A DNA stretch of 64,000 nucleotides from contig NZ_JAKCNS010000027.1 in the NCBI RefSeq assembly GCF_021440345.1, positions 54,165 through 118,164 of the forward strand, in the 5' to 3' direction. Under the pieces are notes generated by a model. That model was given only the letters and a program-made list of their open reading frames with translations, did no database searches and had not been told where the DNA came from. Positions 1-8,022 of the stretch are shown here, piece by piece. Position numbers and translations under genes: made by a program. The number at the start of each line of letters is the position of its first letter. Position 1 is the first letter of the stretch. This DNA is from Kluyvera intermedia (GTDB lineage: Bacteria > Pseudomonadota > Gammaproteobacteria > Enterobacterales > Enterobacteriaceae).

Positions 1-1354
1 GCTCAGCGATTAATTGATAAATTTCAAACTTTGCCCCAACGTCGATACCGCGCGTCGGCTCATCGAGCATTAAAATTTCAGGTTGGGTTAACAGCCAGCG
101 ACCGATAATAACCTTTTGCTGGTTACCGCCCGATAAAGAACCAATCTGCGTGTGGTGCCCTGGCGTTTTAACACGCATAGAGTCAATAACCCATTGGGTA
201 TCGCTCTTCATGCGGGAAGTATCCAATAACCCCACTTTATTTTTATAATTCTTGATATTAGATATTAACGAGTTAAAGCCAATATCAAGGTAGGCATAGA
301 TACCGGTAGAGCGACGCTCTTCCGTCACCAGCGCAAAGCCGTTATTGATGGCTTCGTTGGCGTTATGGTTATTAATTTTCTTGCCATGTAGCGTAATGGT
401 GCCGCCCGATTTTTCGCGCACGCCAAACAACGTCTCGACGATATCGGTACGTTTCGCCCCCACCAGCCCAGCAATACCAAGGATTTCGCCCTTACGCAGC
501 TGGAACGAGATGTCACGGATTGATGGCTGGCGCAGTGAAGTCAGATGCTGGACATCAAGAATCACTTCACCCGGCGTGTTCTGCCGGTCCGGGAAACGCT
601 GGTTCAACGAACGTCCCACCATCATGGCGATAATCTTGTCCATATCCAGCCCTTCCAGCGGCTGGGTGGCAATCCACTGCCCATCGCGCAGAACGGTAAT
701 TTCATCACACAGCTGGAAGATCTCTTCCATTTTGTGCGAGATATAGACGATGCCGCAGCCACGATCTTTCAACTTCCGAATAATGGTGAACAGATGGTTC
801 ACCTCTTTTTCCGTCAGCGACGAGGTCGGTTCATCCATAATCACGATTTTCGCGTTATAGGAGAAGGCCTTGGCGATTTCAATCATTTGCATCTGCGAAA
901 CCGATAAGGTGCCCACGCGAGCGCGCGGATCGATATCAATATCCAGCTCATCAAAGATGGCTTTAGTATCGCGATACATTTTGTCCTGATCGACAAACAT
1001 GCCTTTAGTGGGATAACGACCCAGCCACATGTTGTCCATTACCGAACGTTGTAATACCAGGTTAAGTTCCTGGTGAACCATTGAGATTCCATTTTCCAGC
1101 GCTTCTTTTGCTGAATGGAAATCAATTTCTTTACCCTGAAATAAAATACTGCCGGAATCTTTTTGGTAGATGCCAAATAGACATTTTAATAACGTTGATT
1201 TGCCCGCGCCGTTCTCACCCATTAATGCATGGATAGAGTGCGGACGAACTTTCAGGTTAACATTATCGAGTGCTTTTACGCCCGGAAATGACTTGTCGAT
1301 CTGGCTCATTTCCAACAAGAATTCACCAGACGGCTCTCTATTATTGTTGTCCAT
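1..1354 (-). CDS. mglA: Galactose/methyl-galactoside import ATP-binding protein MglA (partial)
   Basis: ATPase subunit of the MglBAC importer for D-galactose and methyl-beta-galactoside; cytoplasmic, bound to the MglC permease. The first about 451 codons are in the window and the C-terminus lies beyond base 1. It is a double-NBD sugar ABC ATPase: the first nucleotide-binding domain has Walker [10 protein letters not shown] near residue 44, an LSVSQMQM signature and a Walker B ending in IMDEPTSS. The second domain has a degenerate Walker A (GLVGAKRTD) and an LSGGNQQK signature, the usual asymmetry in this family (506 aa in E. coli). The start ATG at 1352-1354 gives the expected N-terminus MDNNNREP. 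It lies 74 bp downstream of mglB in the same operon, with a strong hairpin between the two. Confidence 0.97.
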   Translation of the reverse strand, partial: MDNNNREPSGEFLLEMSQIDKSFPGVKALDNVNLKVRPHSIHALMGENGAGKSTLLKCLFGIYQKDSGSILFQGKEIDFHSAKEALENGISMVHQELNLVLQRSVMDNMWLGRYPTKGMFVDQDKMYRDTKAIFDELDIDIDPRARVGTLSVSQMQMIEIAKAFSYNAKIVIMDEPTSSLTEKEVNHLFTIIRKLKDRGCGIVYISHKMEEIFQLCDEITVLRDGQWIATQPLEGLDMDKIIAMMVGRSLNQRFPDRQNTPGEVILDVQHLTSLRQPSIRDISFQLRKGEILGIAGLVGAKRTDIVETLFGVREKSGGTITLHGKKINNHNANEAINNGFALVTEERRSTGIYAYLDIGFNSLISNIKNYKNKVGLLDTSRMKSDTQWVIDSMRVKTPGHHTQIGSLSGGNQQKVIIGRWLLTQPEILMLDEPTRGIDVGAKFEIYQLIAE

Positions 1355-1390
1355 AATTGTACCTGGCTGCGATATATCTGCGTCAGTATT

Positions 1391-1418
1391 TATATGGCGC
1401 ACCAAAGTGCGCCATATA
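1391..1418 (-). other. Perfect hairpin in the mglB-mglA intergenic region
   Basis: A perfect 12-bp inverted repeat (TATATGGCGCAC / GTGCGCCATATA) around a CAAA loop lies between mglB and mglA with no T-run after it. In the mglBAC transcript it would form a stable stem just after the mglB stop. Such stems often protect the upstream message, so that the abundant binding protein is made in excess over the ATPase. That role is inferred. Confidence 0.65.
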
Positions 1419-1428
1419 TAATTAAAGA

Positions 1429-2427
1429 TTACTTACCGGTAAATTCGCTAAGGTTGTCTTTATCTACGCCAACGTAAGGTACGCGGACGATTTTGTTCTC
1501 AATTTTCCACTTGGTGCCGTCAGCCGCGCCTTTACCTTCAGCGAGGTTTTTCGCCAGATCAAAGGTCGCTTTCGCCTGGTTGTTAGCATCGTTCAGCACG
1601 GTACCGGCCATTGCGCCAGATTTCACCAGTGACAGTGCTTCTGGCAGGGCATCAACACCGAAGACTGGAATCGATGATTTGTTGTGTGCTTTCAGCGCTT
1701 CAACCGCACCCATTGCCATCGCATCGTTGTTCGCGATCACCACTTCAATTTTGTTAGCGTTCGGGCCAGACAGCCATGCATCCATCTTGTCTTTTGCCTG
1801 AGCGGTATCCCACATCGCGGTATCCAGCGCCAGCTGCTGGGTTTTCAGACCCTTGTCATTCAGCTCTTTGATAACGTAGGTGGTACGTGCTTCAGCATCC
1901 GGGTGGCCTGGTTCGCCTTTCAGCAGAACGAACTGTACCTGACCGTCTTTGTTCAGATCCCAATTCGGGTTCGCCGCCCAGTGTTTAGCAATCAGATCGC
2001 CCTGGATGATACCGGACTCTTTAGAGTCGGTACCGACGTAGAAGGCTTTGTCGTAGCTATCCAGCGCTTTACGAGAAGGTTCTTTGTTGAAGAAGACGAT
2101 TGGCACGTTCTGGCTGCGCGCTTTTTCAATCACTGTGCCCGCCGCTGCCGGGTCAACCAGGTTAATCGCCAGCGCTTTCACGCCTTTTGCCAGCAGCACG
2201 TCAATCTGGTCGTTCTGTTTGGACTGGTCGTTCTGGGAGTCGTTCATCAGCAACTGCACGTCAGGGGCAGCTTTGCCGTCTTTTTCGATAGCTTTGCGCA
2301 CAACGGACATAAAGTTATCGTCGTATTTATAGATCGTCACACCAATACGGGTATCGGCTGCGTGCGCTGCGGCACCGAAAAACATGCTGGCCATCAGGGC
2401 AGACAGGGTTAACACCTTCTTATTCAT
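1429..2427 (-). CDS. mglB: D-galactose-binding periplasmic protein MglB
   Basis: Periplasmic substrate-binding protein of the Mgl galactose ABC importer, and in E. coli the galactose/glucose ligand for the Trg chemoreceptor. The 332-aa product has a Sec signal peptide (hydrophobic core [16 protein letters not shown], cleavage after residue 23) and a type I periplasmic-binding fold. The EF-hand-like calcium loop DLNKDGQVQ and sugar-contact motifs such as NNDAMAMGA and FGVDALPEA are present. Length and sequence are near-identical to E. coli MglB. It is the first gene of mglBAC; a GalS operator, a perfect CRP site and a -10 element lie upstream. Confidence 0.98.
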   Translation of the reverse strand: MNKKVLTLSALMASMFFGAAAHAADTRIGVTIYKYDDNFMSVVRKAIEKDGKAAPDVQLLMNDSQNDQSKQNDQIDVLLAKGVKALAINLVDPAAAGTVIEKARSQNVPIVFFNKEPSRKALDSYDKAFYVGTDSKESGIIQGDLIAKHWAANPNWDLNKDGQVQFVLLKGEPGHPDAEARTTYVIKELNDKGLKTQQLALDTAMWDTAQAKDKMDAWLSGPNANKIEVVIANNDAMAMGAVEALKAHNKSSIPVFGVDALPEALSLVKSGAMAGTVLNDANNQAKATFDLAKNLAEGKGAADGTKWKIENKIVRVPYVGVDKDNLSEFTGK

Positions 2428-2645
2428 GGTATCTCCGGTTTTATTATGCAGGGTAGTTCAGATGATAATAGTCGGCAGGCAACGTTAATAAGATGTTACT
2501 GCGCGACGAAATTCACTGATAAAAATTTGTTCTTCCGTGTTGAGTCACGATCCCGGTTACGCTTTAATCTGTGTTTAAGGCTGAAACGCATTATAAAAAG
2601 TGATTAATCACCGTTACATCATGTTTCAATCGAATAAACGCTGCC

Positions 2646-2651
2646 ATCATA
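2646..2651 (-). promoter_or_regulatory. mglB promoter -10 element
   Basis: TATGAT on the minus strand (5 of 6 to consensus), about 29-34 bases downstream of the centre of the CRP site at 2673-2688. This is the spacing of a class II CRP-dependent promoter and places the transcription start near 2639. Confidence 0.6.
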
Positions 2652-2672
2652 GTCATCGCAATGTTAACAATC

Positions 2673-2688
2673 TGTGAATTTAATCACA
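2673..2688 (-). promoter_or_regulatory. CRP binding site for mglBAC
   Basis: TGTGA-N6-TCACA, a perfect CRP core with symmetric flanks, upstream of mglB. It fits the known cAMP-CRP activation of mglBAC. Confidence 0.85.
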
Positions 2689-2690
2689 GA

Positions 2691-2706
2691 TTGAAAACGG
2701 TTACAT
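2691..2706 (-). promoter_or_regulatory. GalS/GalR operator for mglBAC
   Basis: On the minus strand the 16-mer ATGTAACCGTTTTCAA matches the GalR/GalS consensus GTGKAANCGNTTNCAC at every defined position except the outer base on each side. It lies immediately upstream of the CRP site, the arrangement described for the E. coli mgl promoter. Confidence 0.8.
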
Positions 2707-2718
2707 CGAGTGAACGTG

Positions 2719-3741
2719 TTACTTCGTGATGGGATGCACAAATTGCCGTTGAGCCACCGAATGGCGTCGAACCAGCGTCGGCATAAAACAGTGAGTTGCC
2801 TCACTATCTAGCTTTCCTGCCGCCCCAAGAAGCGCCAGTTCCGTCGCCTGTTTTGCCATAGAAACAATCGGGTAGCGGATGGTCGTGAGTTGAGGATCGG
2901 TATAGCGAGCGATGGGAATATCATCGAAGCCGATAACCGAGACCTGCTGCGGCACGGCAATTCCGTTGTCTTTTAATGCGCTGAGCGCCCCGGCGGCCAT
3001 GTTATCGTTGTAGGCAAATACGGCGGTCAGCCCGGCATTGCGCCCGAGCAGTTCGACCATAGCCGCTTCCCCCCCGGGCATGTCCGGCGTGCCGGTCCCG
3101 ACCCAACTTTCCGGCGCCACGATGCCCTGTTCCTGCAAGGCGCGCGTCCACCCTTCCCGCCGCAGCGTGTCATCTTCAATATTATGACTGGAGGCAAGAT
3201 AGCCGATTCGCTGATGCCCATGATTGAGCAGCATACGCGTACCCATCAGCGCACCGCTGACGTTATCAAGACATACGCAACGATGGGCGTAGCCCGGCAC
3301 GACGCGGTTAATCAATACCATGCCCGACATATGGGTCATAAACTCACTCAACTCGCGGTCGCTTAAGGCTTTCGAGTGAACGATGAGTGCGCTGCATCGT
3401 TGGCGAATCAACACTTCAATGGCGTGGCGCTCTTTTTCTGCCTCATGGTAGCTGTTACCGATAAGCACATACTTTTGATGCTGCTGAGCCACCATATCCA
3501 CGGCTTTCACCAGCGCGCCAAAAAAGGCATCAGACACATCCATCACCACCACGCCAATGGTGTCGCTGACCTGGGTCGCCAGCGCCTGAGCGTTTGCATT
3601 GGGACGATACCCCAATGAAGAAACCGCTTTCATCACGGCATCACGGGTATCCTGACTGACCAACGCGCTGTTGTTCAGCACGCGGGACACGGTGGCAACG
3701 GAAACGCCGGCCTGGCGGGCGACATCACGAATGGTGATCAT
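2719..3741 (-). CDS. galS: HTH-type transcriptional repressor GalS (mgl isorepressor)
   Basis: LacI-family repressor that binds galactose and controls mglBAC and its own gene. The N-terminal helix-turn-helix reads [20 protein letters not shown], followed by the hinge (PNANAQALA) and the periplasmic-binding-like core ending in [17 protein letters not shown]. The ATG at 3739-3741 is chosen because it matches the E. coli start and has GGTGAG just upstream; a GTG two codons earlier (3745-3747) is also open. The C-terminus is slightly shorter than in E. coli (340 against 346 aa). A GalS operator and a CRP site lie about 90-125 bp upstream, consistent with autoregulation. Confidence 0.96.
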   Translation of the reverse strand: MITIRDVARQAGVSVATVSRVLNNSALVSQDTRDAVMKAVSSLGYRPNANAQALATQVSDTIGVVVMDVSDAFFGALVKAVDMVAQQHQKYVLIGNSYHEAEKERHAIEVLIRQRCSALIVHSKALSDRELSEFMTHMSGMVLINRVVPGYAHRCVCLDNVSGALMGTRMLLNHGHQRIGYLASSHNIEDDTLRREGWTRALQEQGIVAPESWVGTGTPDMPGGEAAMVELLGRNAGLTAVFAYNDNMAAGALSALKDNGIAVPQQVSVIGFDDIPIARYTDPQLTTIRYPIVSMAKQATELALLGAAGKLDSEATHCFMPTLVRRHSVAQRQFVHPITK

Positions 3742-3832
3742 ACTCACCGTCCGGTAATAAATTGCTGCAGTTCACGATACACCCCCTATGTCCAGCAAGA
3801 GCGCTATTTTGGCAGTGTCTAAAGCGCAACTA

Positions 3833-3848
3833 CGTGAGAGAGGTCACA
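3833..3848 (-). promoter_or_regulatory. CRP site upstream of galS
   Basis: CGTGA-N6-TCACA, one mismatch in the left half of the CRP core, about 92-107 bp upstream of the galS ATG and next to a GalS operator. The site pair mirrors the mglB promoter. Confidence 0.65.
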
Positions 3849-3851
3849 GGG

Positions 3852-3867
3852 CTGGAAACGGTTACAT
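3852..3867 (-). promoter_or_regulatory. GalS operator upstream of galS
   Basis: On the minus strand ATGTAACCGTTTCCAG carries the full TGTAANCGNTTNCA core of the GalR/GalS consensus. It lies 4 bp from the CRP site and probably mediates galS autorepression. Confidence 0.8.
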
Positions 3868-3897
3868 CCGTTTTGTTAATGGTTGTGATCTGGATCG

Positions 3898-5055
3898 TTA
3901 TCTAAATGTGCTGCGGAATGATATCCCTGACGCACGCGCGGTCAATTGTCGCCACAGCCATTCCACCGGCCCCTGACGAAAATAGCGCAGCCACAGCCAC
4001 GAGAAAATGAGATTTGCCAGCCAGACCGGTACTACAAACGCCAGTAGCGTCAGGCGGTCAAAGTCCATAAACAGGCCAAAGTGGTAGAAAATCGTGGTGC
4101 AGATAAGCGTTTGTAGCAGGTAGTTGGTGAGCGCCATCCGCCCCACGCAAACCACCGCCGTCACCAGCCGGAAACGACTGATTTGCGGCCAGTAGCCATA
4201 GGCCAGCGCCGCGTAGCCCAGCGTTTGAATCGGGGCACTGATTTCACGTGGAGCCTGAAGCAGGAACGCACACCAGCGGTAATCCCAGTTAAGATGCCAC
4301 TGCGCAACGACAGCCGGCAGATTAATCATTACGCCCAACGGGATACAGACCGCCGCACAGCGTCGATAATGACGCAGGCTGAACTGGCCTTTAAGCCAAC
4401 CGCTGCGCATGAGCGCTGCACCTATCAGCATCATCCCGGCAAGCTGCCAGCCGTACTGGGCGCCCAGCGCCAGCAGGTTCGCGGAAAGCATATCGGTGCG
4501 GTTGCTGATAGCCTCCATACCGCCGTTAAGCTTCCAGTAGTGTTCATACAGCAGACTGGAGGCATCCGGCACCCAGGAGCGGCTTTGGCCGTTATCGGCA
4601 ATCATTCCCAGCAGTATCAGTACAGCAACGCCCACGCCGTAGAGCAGCACACCGGTGTTAAAGAGTGATTTGACATCGCGCGCTTCACGCACCAGTCGCC
4701 AACACACCAGGCCCACCAGCGCATAGGCCAGCAGAATATCGCCATCCCAGAATAGCAGTCCATGAATAAATCCCAGCAGCGCCAGCAGCGTCAGGCGGCT
4801 TTGGATCCAGCGCGCACCGCGCGGCAACAGCAGCTGCAGTCCAGCGCCAAACAGCAGCGCAAACAGGGTGAGGAATTTGACCTGGGCAAAGACGTCAAGA
4901 ATGGCCCACGTCCAGGCATCGCGCGAAGTGATATCGCCATACCAGGCCGGGTTCAGATAGGCCGCCTTCGGCAGGCCGAAGGCGCTAATGTTCAGCAGCA
5001 GGATACCGAGTATGGCAACGCCGCGAATAAAATCCAGCGTGACGTTCCGCTCCAT
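3898..5055 (-). CDS. yeiB: DUF418 family inner-membrane protein YeiB
   Basis: Polytopic inner-membrane protein of unknown function, 385 aa as in E. coli. The N-terminal motif MERNVTLDFIRGVAILGILLLN is typical of the DUF418/YeiB family, and about nine to ten hydrophobic segments follow. The C-terminal DUF418 region includes GRMALTNYLLQT and a WLRYFRQGPVEWLWR tail. It starts 21 bp after folE on the same strand with a good ribosome-binding site (GGAGTAGGG), so the two genes are probably co-transcribed. No biochemical role can be assigned from sequence. Confidence 0.92.
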   Translation of the reverse strand: MERNVTLDFIRGVAILGILLLNISAFGLPKAAYLNPAWYGDITSRDAWTWAILDVFAQVKFLTLFALLFGAGLQLLLPRGARWIQSRLTLLALLGFIHGLLFWDGDILLAYALVGLVCWRLVREARDVKSLFNTGVLLYGVGVAVLILLGMIADNGQSRSWVPDASSLLYEHYWKLNGGMEAISNRTDMLSANLLALGAQYGWQLAGMMLIGAALMRSGWLKGQFSLRHYRRCAAVCIPLGVMINLPAVVAQWHLNWDYRWCAFLLQAPREISAPIQTLGYAALAYGYWPQISRFRLVTAVVCVGRMALTNYLLQTLICTTIFYHFGLFMDFDRLTLLAFVVPVWLANLIFSWLWLRYFRQGPVEWLWRQLTARASGISFRSTFR

Positions 5056-5076
5056 GTACCCTACTCCGTTAACGCA

Positions 5077-5745
5077 TTAGTTGTGGTGACGCACCGCGCG
5101 CAAGAATTCCTGGCGGGTATTCTGACTGGACTTGAACAGGCCACCCAGCGACGTCGTCGTGGTCGCGCTAGTCGCATCGCGGATGCCGCGTGCTTTCACA
5201 CAGTAATGCACCGCATCAATAGAAACTGCGACGTTGTTGGTGCCCAGCAGCGTTTGCAGCGCGGTCAGAATCTGCTGCGTCAAACGTTCCTGAACCTGCG
5301 GACGCTGCGCAAAGAACTGCACGATGCGGTTAATTTTCGACAGACCAATCACCGATTCTTTCGGGATATAGGCCACCGTCGCTTTACCGTCGATGGTCAC
5401 AAAGTGATGTTCGCAGGTGCTGGTTAGCGTGATATCACGCACCGTCACCATCTCATCCACTTTCATCTTGTTTTCGATGACGGTGATTTTCGGGAAGTTG
5501 GCATAATCGAGGCCGGAGAAAATCTCATCCACATACATCTTGGCGATGCGACGCGGCGTTTCCATCAGGCTGTCATCACTCAAATCGAGATTTAGCAGCT
5601 GCATAATCTCTGTCATATGGCCGGAAATCAGATTCTTACGGGTTTCATTATCCATTTCGCGCACCGGCGGGCGCAGCGGCGTTTCCAGGCCACGGGCGAC
5701 CAGCGCTTCATGTACCAGTACCGCTTCTTTACTCAGTGATGACAT
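5077..5745 (-). CDS. folE: GTP cyclohydrolase I
   Basis: Converts GTP to 7,8-dihydroneopterin triphosphate and formate, the first step of tetrahydrofolate synthesis; cytoplasmic homodecamer. The 222-aa product carries the zinc and active-site motifs [13 protein letters not shown] and [10 protein letters not shown], plus [22 protein letters not shown], and matches E. coli FolE in length. The start ATG has AGGAG at good spacing. It is the first gene of a folE-yeiB pair and is divergent from yeiG. Confidence 0.98.
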   Translation of the reverse strand: MSSLSKEAVLVHEALVARGLETPLRPPVREMDNETRKNLISGHMTEIMQLLNLDLSDDSLMETPRRIAKMYVDEIFSGLDYANFPKITVIENKMKVDEMVTVRDITLTSTCEHHFVTIDGKATVAYIPKESVIGLSKINRIVQFFAQRPQVQERLTQQILTALQTLLGTNNVAVSIDAVHYCVKARGIRDATSATTTTSLGGLFKSSQNTRQEFLRAVRHHN

Positions 5746-6075
5746 CTTTTCTCTCCTGCAGGTGTGCGCTTTGCTTTATAGGGGCAAAGTTTGTACTCAT
5801 TGTGCGTGAGGCGACGCACAGAATCCAGTATTCGTAGTGATAATTATTGCAATCGTTAATATCTGTCAGGCTGAGGTCTCGAGACCATCTGTTCATCGAC
5901 CGACAACAGCAACTATGGCATGAAGGCGAGCCGCGATTAACGCCTCAGATGTAAATGTAAAGTTATCTTTATGATGCAGCATGTGGTGGTAATGCGGAAG
6001 TGAAAGTTACTCATCGCCAATGAATTATCTGTATGATGGAACGATTAATTCTGACAAAAAACGCGAGGATCACGC
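5746..6075. other. folE-yeiG divergent intergenic region
   Basis: A 330-bp non-coding gap between divergent folE and yeiG. It must hold both promoters. It contains the palindrome at 5875-5886 and AT-rich segments with TATGAT-like hexamers before yeiG (for example near 5970 and 6030). No convincing small ORF or RNA gene is visible. Confidence 0.6.
5875..5886. repeat. 12-bp perfect palindrome GGTCTCGAGACC
   Basis: A perfect 12-bp dyad in the folE-yeiG gap, about 130 bp upstream of folE and 190 bp upstream of yeiG. It could be an operator for an unidentified dimeric regulator. E. coli folE is reported to respond to MetJ, but this is not a clear pair of AGACGTCT met boxes. Confidence 0.4.
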
Positions 6076-6912
6076 ATGGAAATGCTCGAAGAGCACCGCT
6101 GTTTTGGCGGCTGGCAGCAGCGCTGGCAGCACCATTCCACCACGCTAAATTGCCCGATGACCTTTAGCCTGTTTTTACCACCTGAAGGGAAAAAAACACC
6201 GCCACCGGTACTGTACTGGCTTTCAGGCCTGACCTGTAATGATGAGAACTTCACCACCAAGGCAGGCGCACAGCGGGTTGCTGCCGAACTGGGCATCGTG
6301 CTGGTTATGCCGGACACGAGTCCTCGCGGTGAAGGCGTTGCCAACGATGCCGGCTACGATCTTGGCCAGGGCGCTGGTTTTTACCTGAACGCCACCCAGG
6401 CTCCGTGGGCTGCGCATTTTCGCATGTATGACTACCTGCGTGACGAACTGCCAGCGCTGATTGAGGCGCAATTTAACGTCAGCACTCGCCGTGCTATCAG
6501 CGGCCACTCAATGGGTGGCCACGGTGCGCTGATGCTGGCGCTGAAAAATCCTGGGCGCTATTGCAGCGCCTCAGCCTTTGCGCCGATCGTTAACCCAAGC
6601 CGCGTTCCGTGGGGACAAAAAGCCTTTAGCGCCTATCTGGGGGACGATCAATCCCGCTGGAGCGAATGGGACAGTACCGAACTCCTGCTGGCAAGCCGAA
6701 ACGCCGATGCCATTCCGCTGCTGATTGACCAGGGCGATAACGACCAGTTCCTCGCCGACCAGCTTCAGCCTGCGGTATTTGCCGAAGCCGCGCGCCAGAA
6801 AGAGTGGCCGCTGACGCTGCGCATTCAGCCAGGCTATGACCATAGCTATTACTTTATTGCGTCGTTTATTGAAGATCATCTGCGCTTCCACGCAGAGTCG
6901 CTGTTGAAATAA
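6076..6912 (+). CDS. yeiG: S-formylglutathione hydrolase YeiG
   Basis: Serine hydrolase that splits S-formylglutathione to formate and glutathione in formaldehyde detoxification; cytoplasmic. The 278-aa alpha/beta-hydrolase (esterase D family) has the nucleophile elbow GHSMGG with Ser145. Asp223 in DQGDNDQFL and His256 in GYDHSYYF complete the triad. Conserved blocks include [13 protein letters not shown] and SPRGEGV. It stands alone, divergent from folE, and ends just before a REP-like repeat. E. coli has a second, inducible enzyme (FrmB); this is the constitutive paralogue by gene neighbourhood. Confidence 0.96.
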   Translation: MEMLEEHRCFGGWQQRWQHHSTTLNCPMTFSLFLPPEGKKTPPPVLYWLSGLTCNDENFTTKAGAQRVAAELGIVLVMPDTSPRGEGVANDAGYDLGQGAGFYLNATQAPWAAHFRMYDYLRDELPALIEAQFNVSTRRAISGHSMGGHGALMLALKNPGRYCSASAFAPIVNPSRVPWGQKAFSAYLGDDQSRWSEWDSTELLLASRNADAIPLLIDQGDNDQFLADQLQPAVFAEAARQKEWPLTLRIQPGYDHSYYFIASFIEDHLRFHAESLLK

Positions 6913-6920
6913 CCGGCTTC

Positions 6921-6950
6921 TGGCCTGATAAGCCTCGTGCTATCAGGCCT
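6921..6950. repeat. REP-type palindrome after yeiG
   Basis: Inverted repeat GGCCTGATA / TATCAGGCC (6922-6930 and 6941-6949) with a 10-base loop, followed by TACATC. This is typical of enterobacterial REP elements. It sits between convergent yeiG and the AraC-type gene and overlaps the stop codon of the latter. Confidence 0.7.
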
Positions 6951-7836
6951 ACATCGCTGAGTTTTCCTGCTCATCTGCTAACGTGTAGGGATAGGCCTTC
7001 CGATACTGTAACGGCGTTTTTCCCATATTCTTACGAAAACAGGTAATAAACCACGCATACTCGGTAAACCCGACCCGTTGCGCAATTTCCCGCACCGAAT
7101 GCTTTGAATGCAGCAGCAGTTCACAGGCCTGGCGGATCCGTCGCATCATCAAATATTCCTGAATCGTTCCGCCGGTTTCATCGTGAAATCGCCGCGAAGT
7201 GTGTCCGCGCGAACAGCCCATCGCCGCCGCAATCTCTTCCAACGAACAGCGCTGATGATAGTGTGTTTCCAGCCAGCGGATAATGGTGGAGGAGAATGTG
7301 TTATGCCCTGCCGCCTGCTCCTGCTGTGGTAACAGGCTAATCAACTGCATAATCAAAAAAGCGCTGTCGCTGGTGCTCCAGCTCGCTTCACGGGTGAGGG
7401 CTTCAAAACGCTGCAATAGCGTCTCAATCACCGGCTGTAAGTCGCCGACATCAAAGACCCGCGCCTTTTCTCCACGGCCGCACAGTTGACGTAACAGCAT
7501 TTGCTGGCGAGGAAAATCGCGCAGCCATGGCTCCAGCAACACGGAGTTAAAGTGCAGCGTGGTTCGGTGATAAACATTGCGCTCGTCCTGCTCGACGAAC
7601 ACCTTATGCAGCTTGCCGGGCGGGAAGATAAATAACCGGCCCGGTTTCACCGTATATTGCTGGTGTTCCATAAGCGCAATGCCCACGCCACGCGATACCG
7701 ACAGAATTTCCGCACACTGATGCCAGTGATAATAGTTGGCCGGCATGTTTTGCATTCGGTTGAAATAAATCGACTTATCGTTGAGATGGATCTGCTCAAG
7801 ATAGGTGGTGTCTTCCGTGCGTCCGGAGGGTGTCAT
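6949..7836 (-). CDS. AraC family transcriptional regulator of the DUF2264-GH88 locus
   Basis: A 295-aa AraC/XylS-type regulator. The N-terminal half is a cupin-like sensing domain (HWHQCAEILSVSRG, then PGRLFIFPPGKLHKVF). The C-terminal about 100 residues hold two helix-turn-helix motifs (CSLEEIAAAMGCSRGHTSRRFHDETGG and HSVREIAQRVGFTEYAWFITCFRKNMGKTP). It is divergent from the operon starting at 8023 and is very likely its activator, responding to an imported or processed saccharide. The ATG at 7834-7836 has no strong ribosome-binding site; a later in-frame Met (about residue 28) is less likely because it would cut into the cupin domain. No E. coli K-12 orthologue is recognised at this place. 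Confidence 0.85.
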   Translation of the reverse strand: MTPSGRTEDTTYLEQIHLNDKSIYFNRMQNMPANYYHWHQCAEILSVSRGVGIALMEHQQYTVKPGRLFIFPPGKLHKVFVEQDERNVYHRTTLHFNSVLLEPWLRDFPRQQMLLRQLCGRGEKARVFDVGDLQPVIETLLQRFEALTREASWSTSDSAFLIMQLISLLPQQEQAAGHNTFSSTIIRWLETHYHQRCSLEEIAAAMGCSRGHTSRRFHDETGGTIQEYLMMRRIRQACELLLHSKHSVREIAQRVGFTEYAWFITCFRKNMGKTPLQYRKAYPYTLADEQENSAM

Positions 7837-8022
7837 GGCGTCAGTCTCGATGTTAATAAACTTATATTTTCATCATTGGAATAAAACTTTTGGCCTAAAT
7901 TACGCCATAAAATTATTTTTAATTACCTATGATGCGTAAAAGTACGAGCACAATCACATTTGTCGGCTGCCGCAACTTCCTATTATTCATCCGCCATCAA
8001 CGGTCTGAAACGGGATTTCATT
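7837..8022. promoter_or_regulatory. Divergent control region between the AraC-type gene and the DUF2264 operon
   Basis: An AT-rich 186-bp region. TATGAT at 7928-7933 is a good -10 for the plus-strand operon but has no recognisable -35 at the right spacing, which suits an activator-dependent promoter. An inverted repeat TGGC-N9-GCCA (7891-7907) lies just upstream of the missing -35 and is a candidate binding site for the divergent regulator. The operator assignment is speculative. Confidence 0.4.

Noticed and set aside
1684..2412. 242-codon open frame on the plus strand opposite mglB
   Set aside because: Pure antisense shadow of a strongly conserved gene; composition (many Val, Arg, Phe, His) is that of a reversed reading.
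3742..3747. GTG start of galS two codons upstream
   Set aside because: The ATG at 3739-3741 has the better-placed GGTGAG and matches the E. coli start.
3884..3899. Second CRP-like site TGTGA-N6-TCGTT near the end of yeiB
   Set aside because: Only the left half fits; the right half has too many mismatches to call.
7960..8022. Upstream TTG start giving the DUF2264 protein 21 extra residues
   Set aside because: TTG is a rare start, no ribosome-binding site precedes it, and the ATG at 8023 gives a typical N-terminus. The TTG also sits just downstream of the likely -10.
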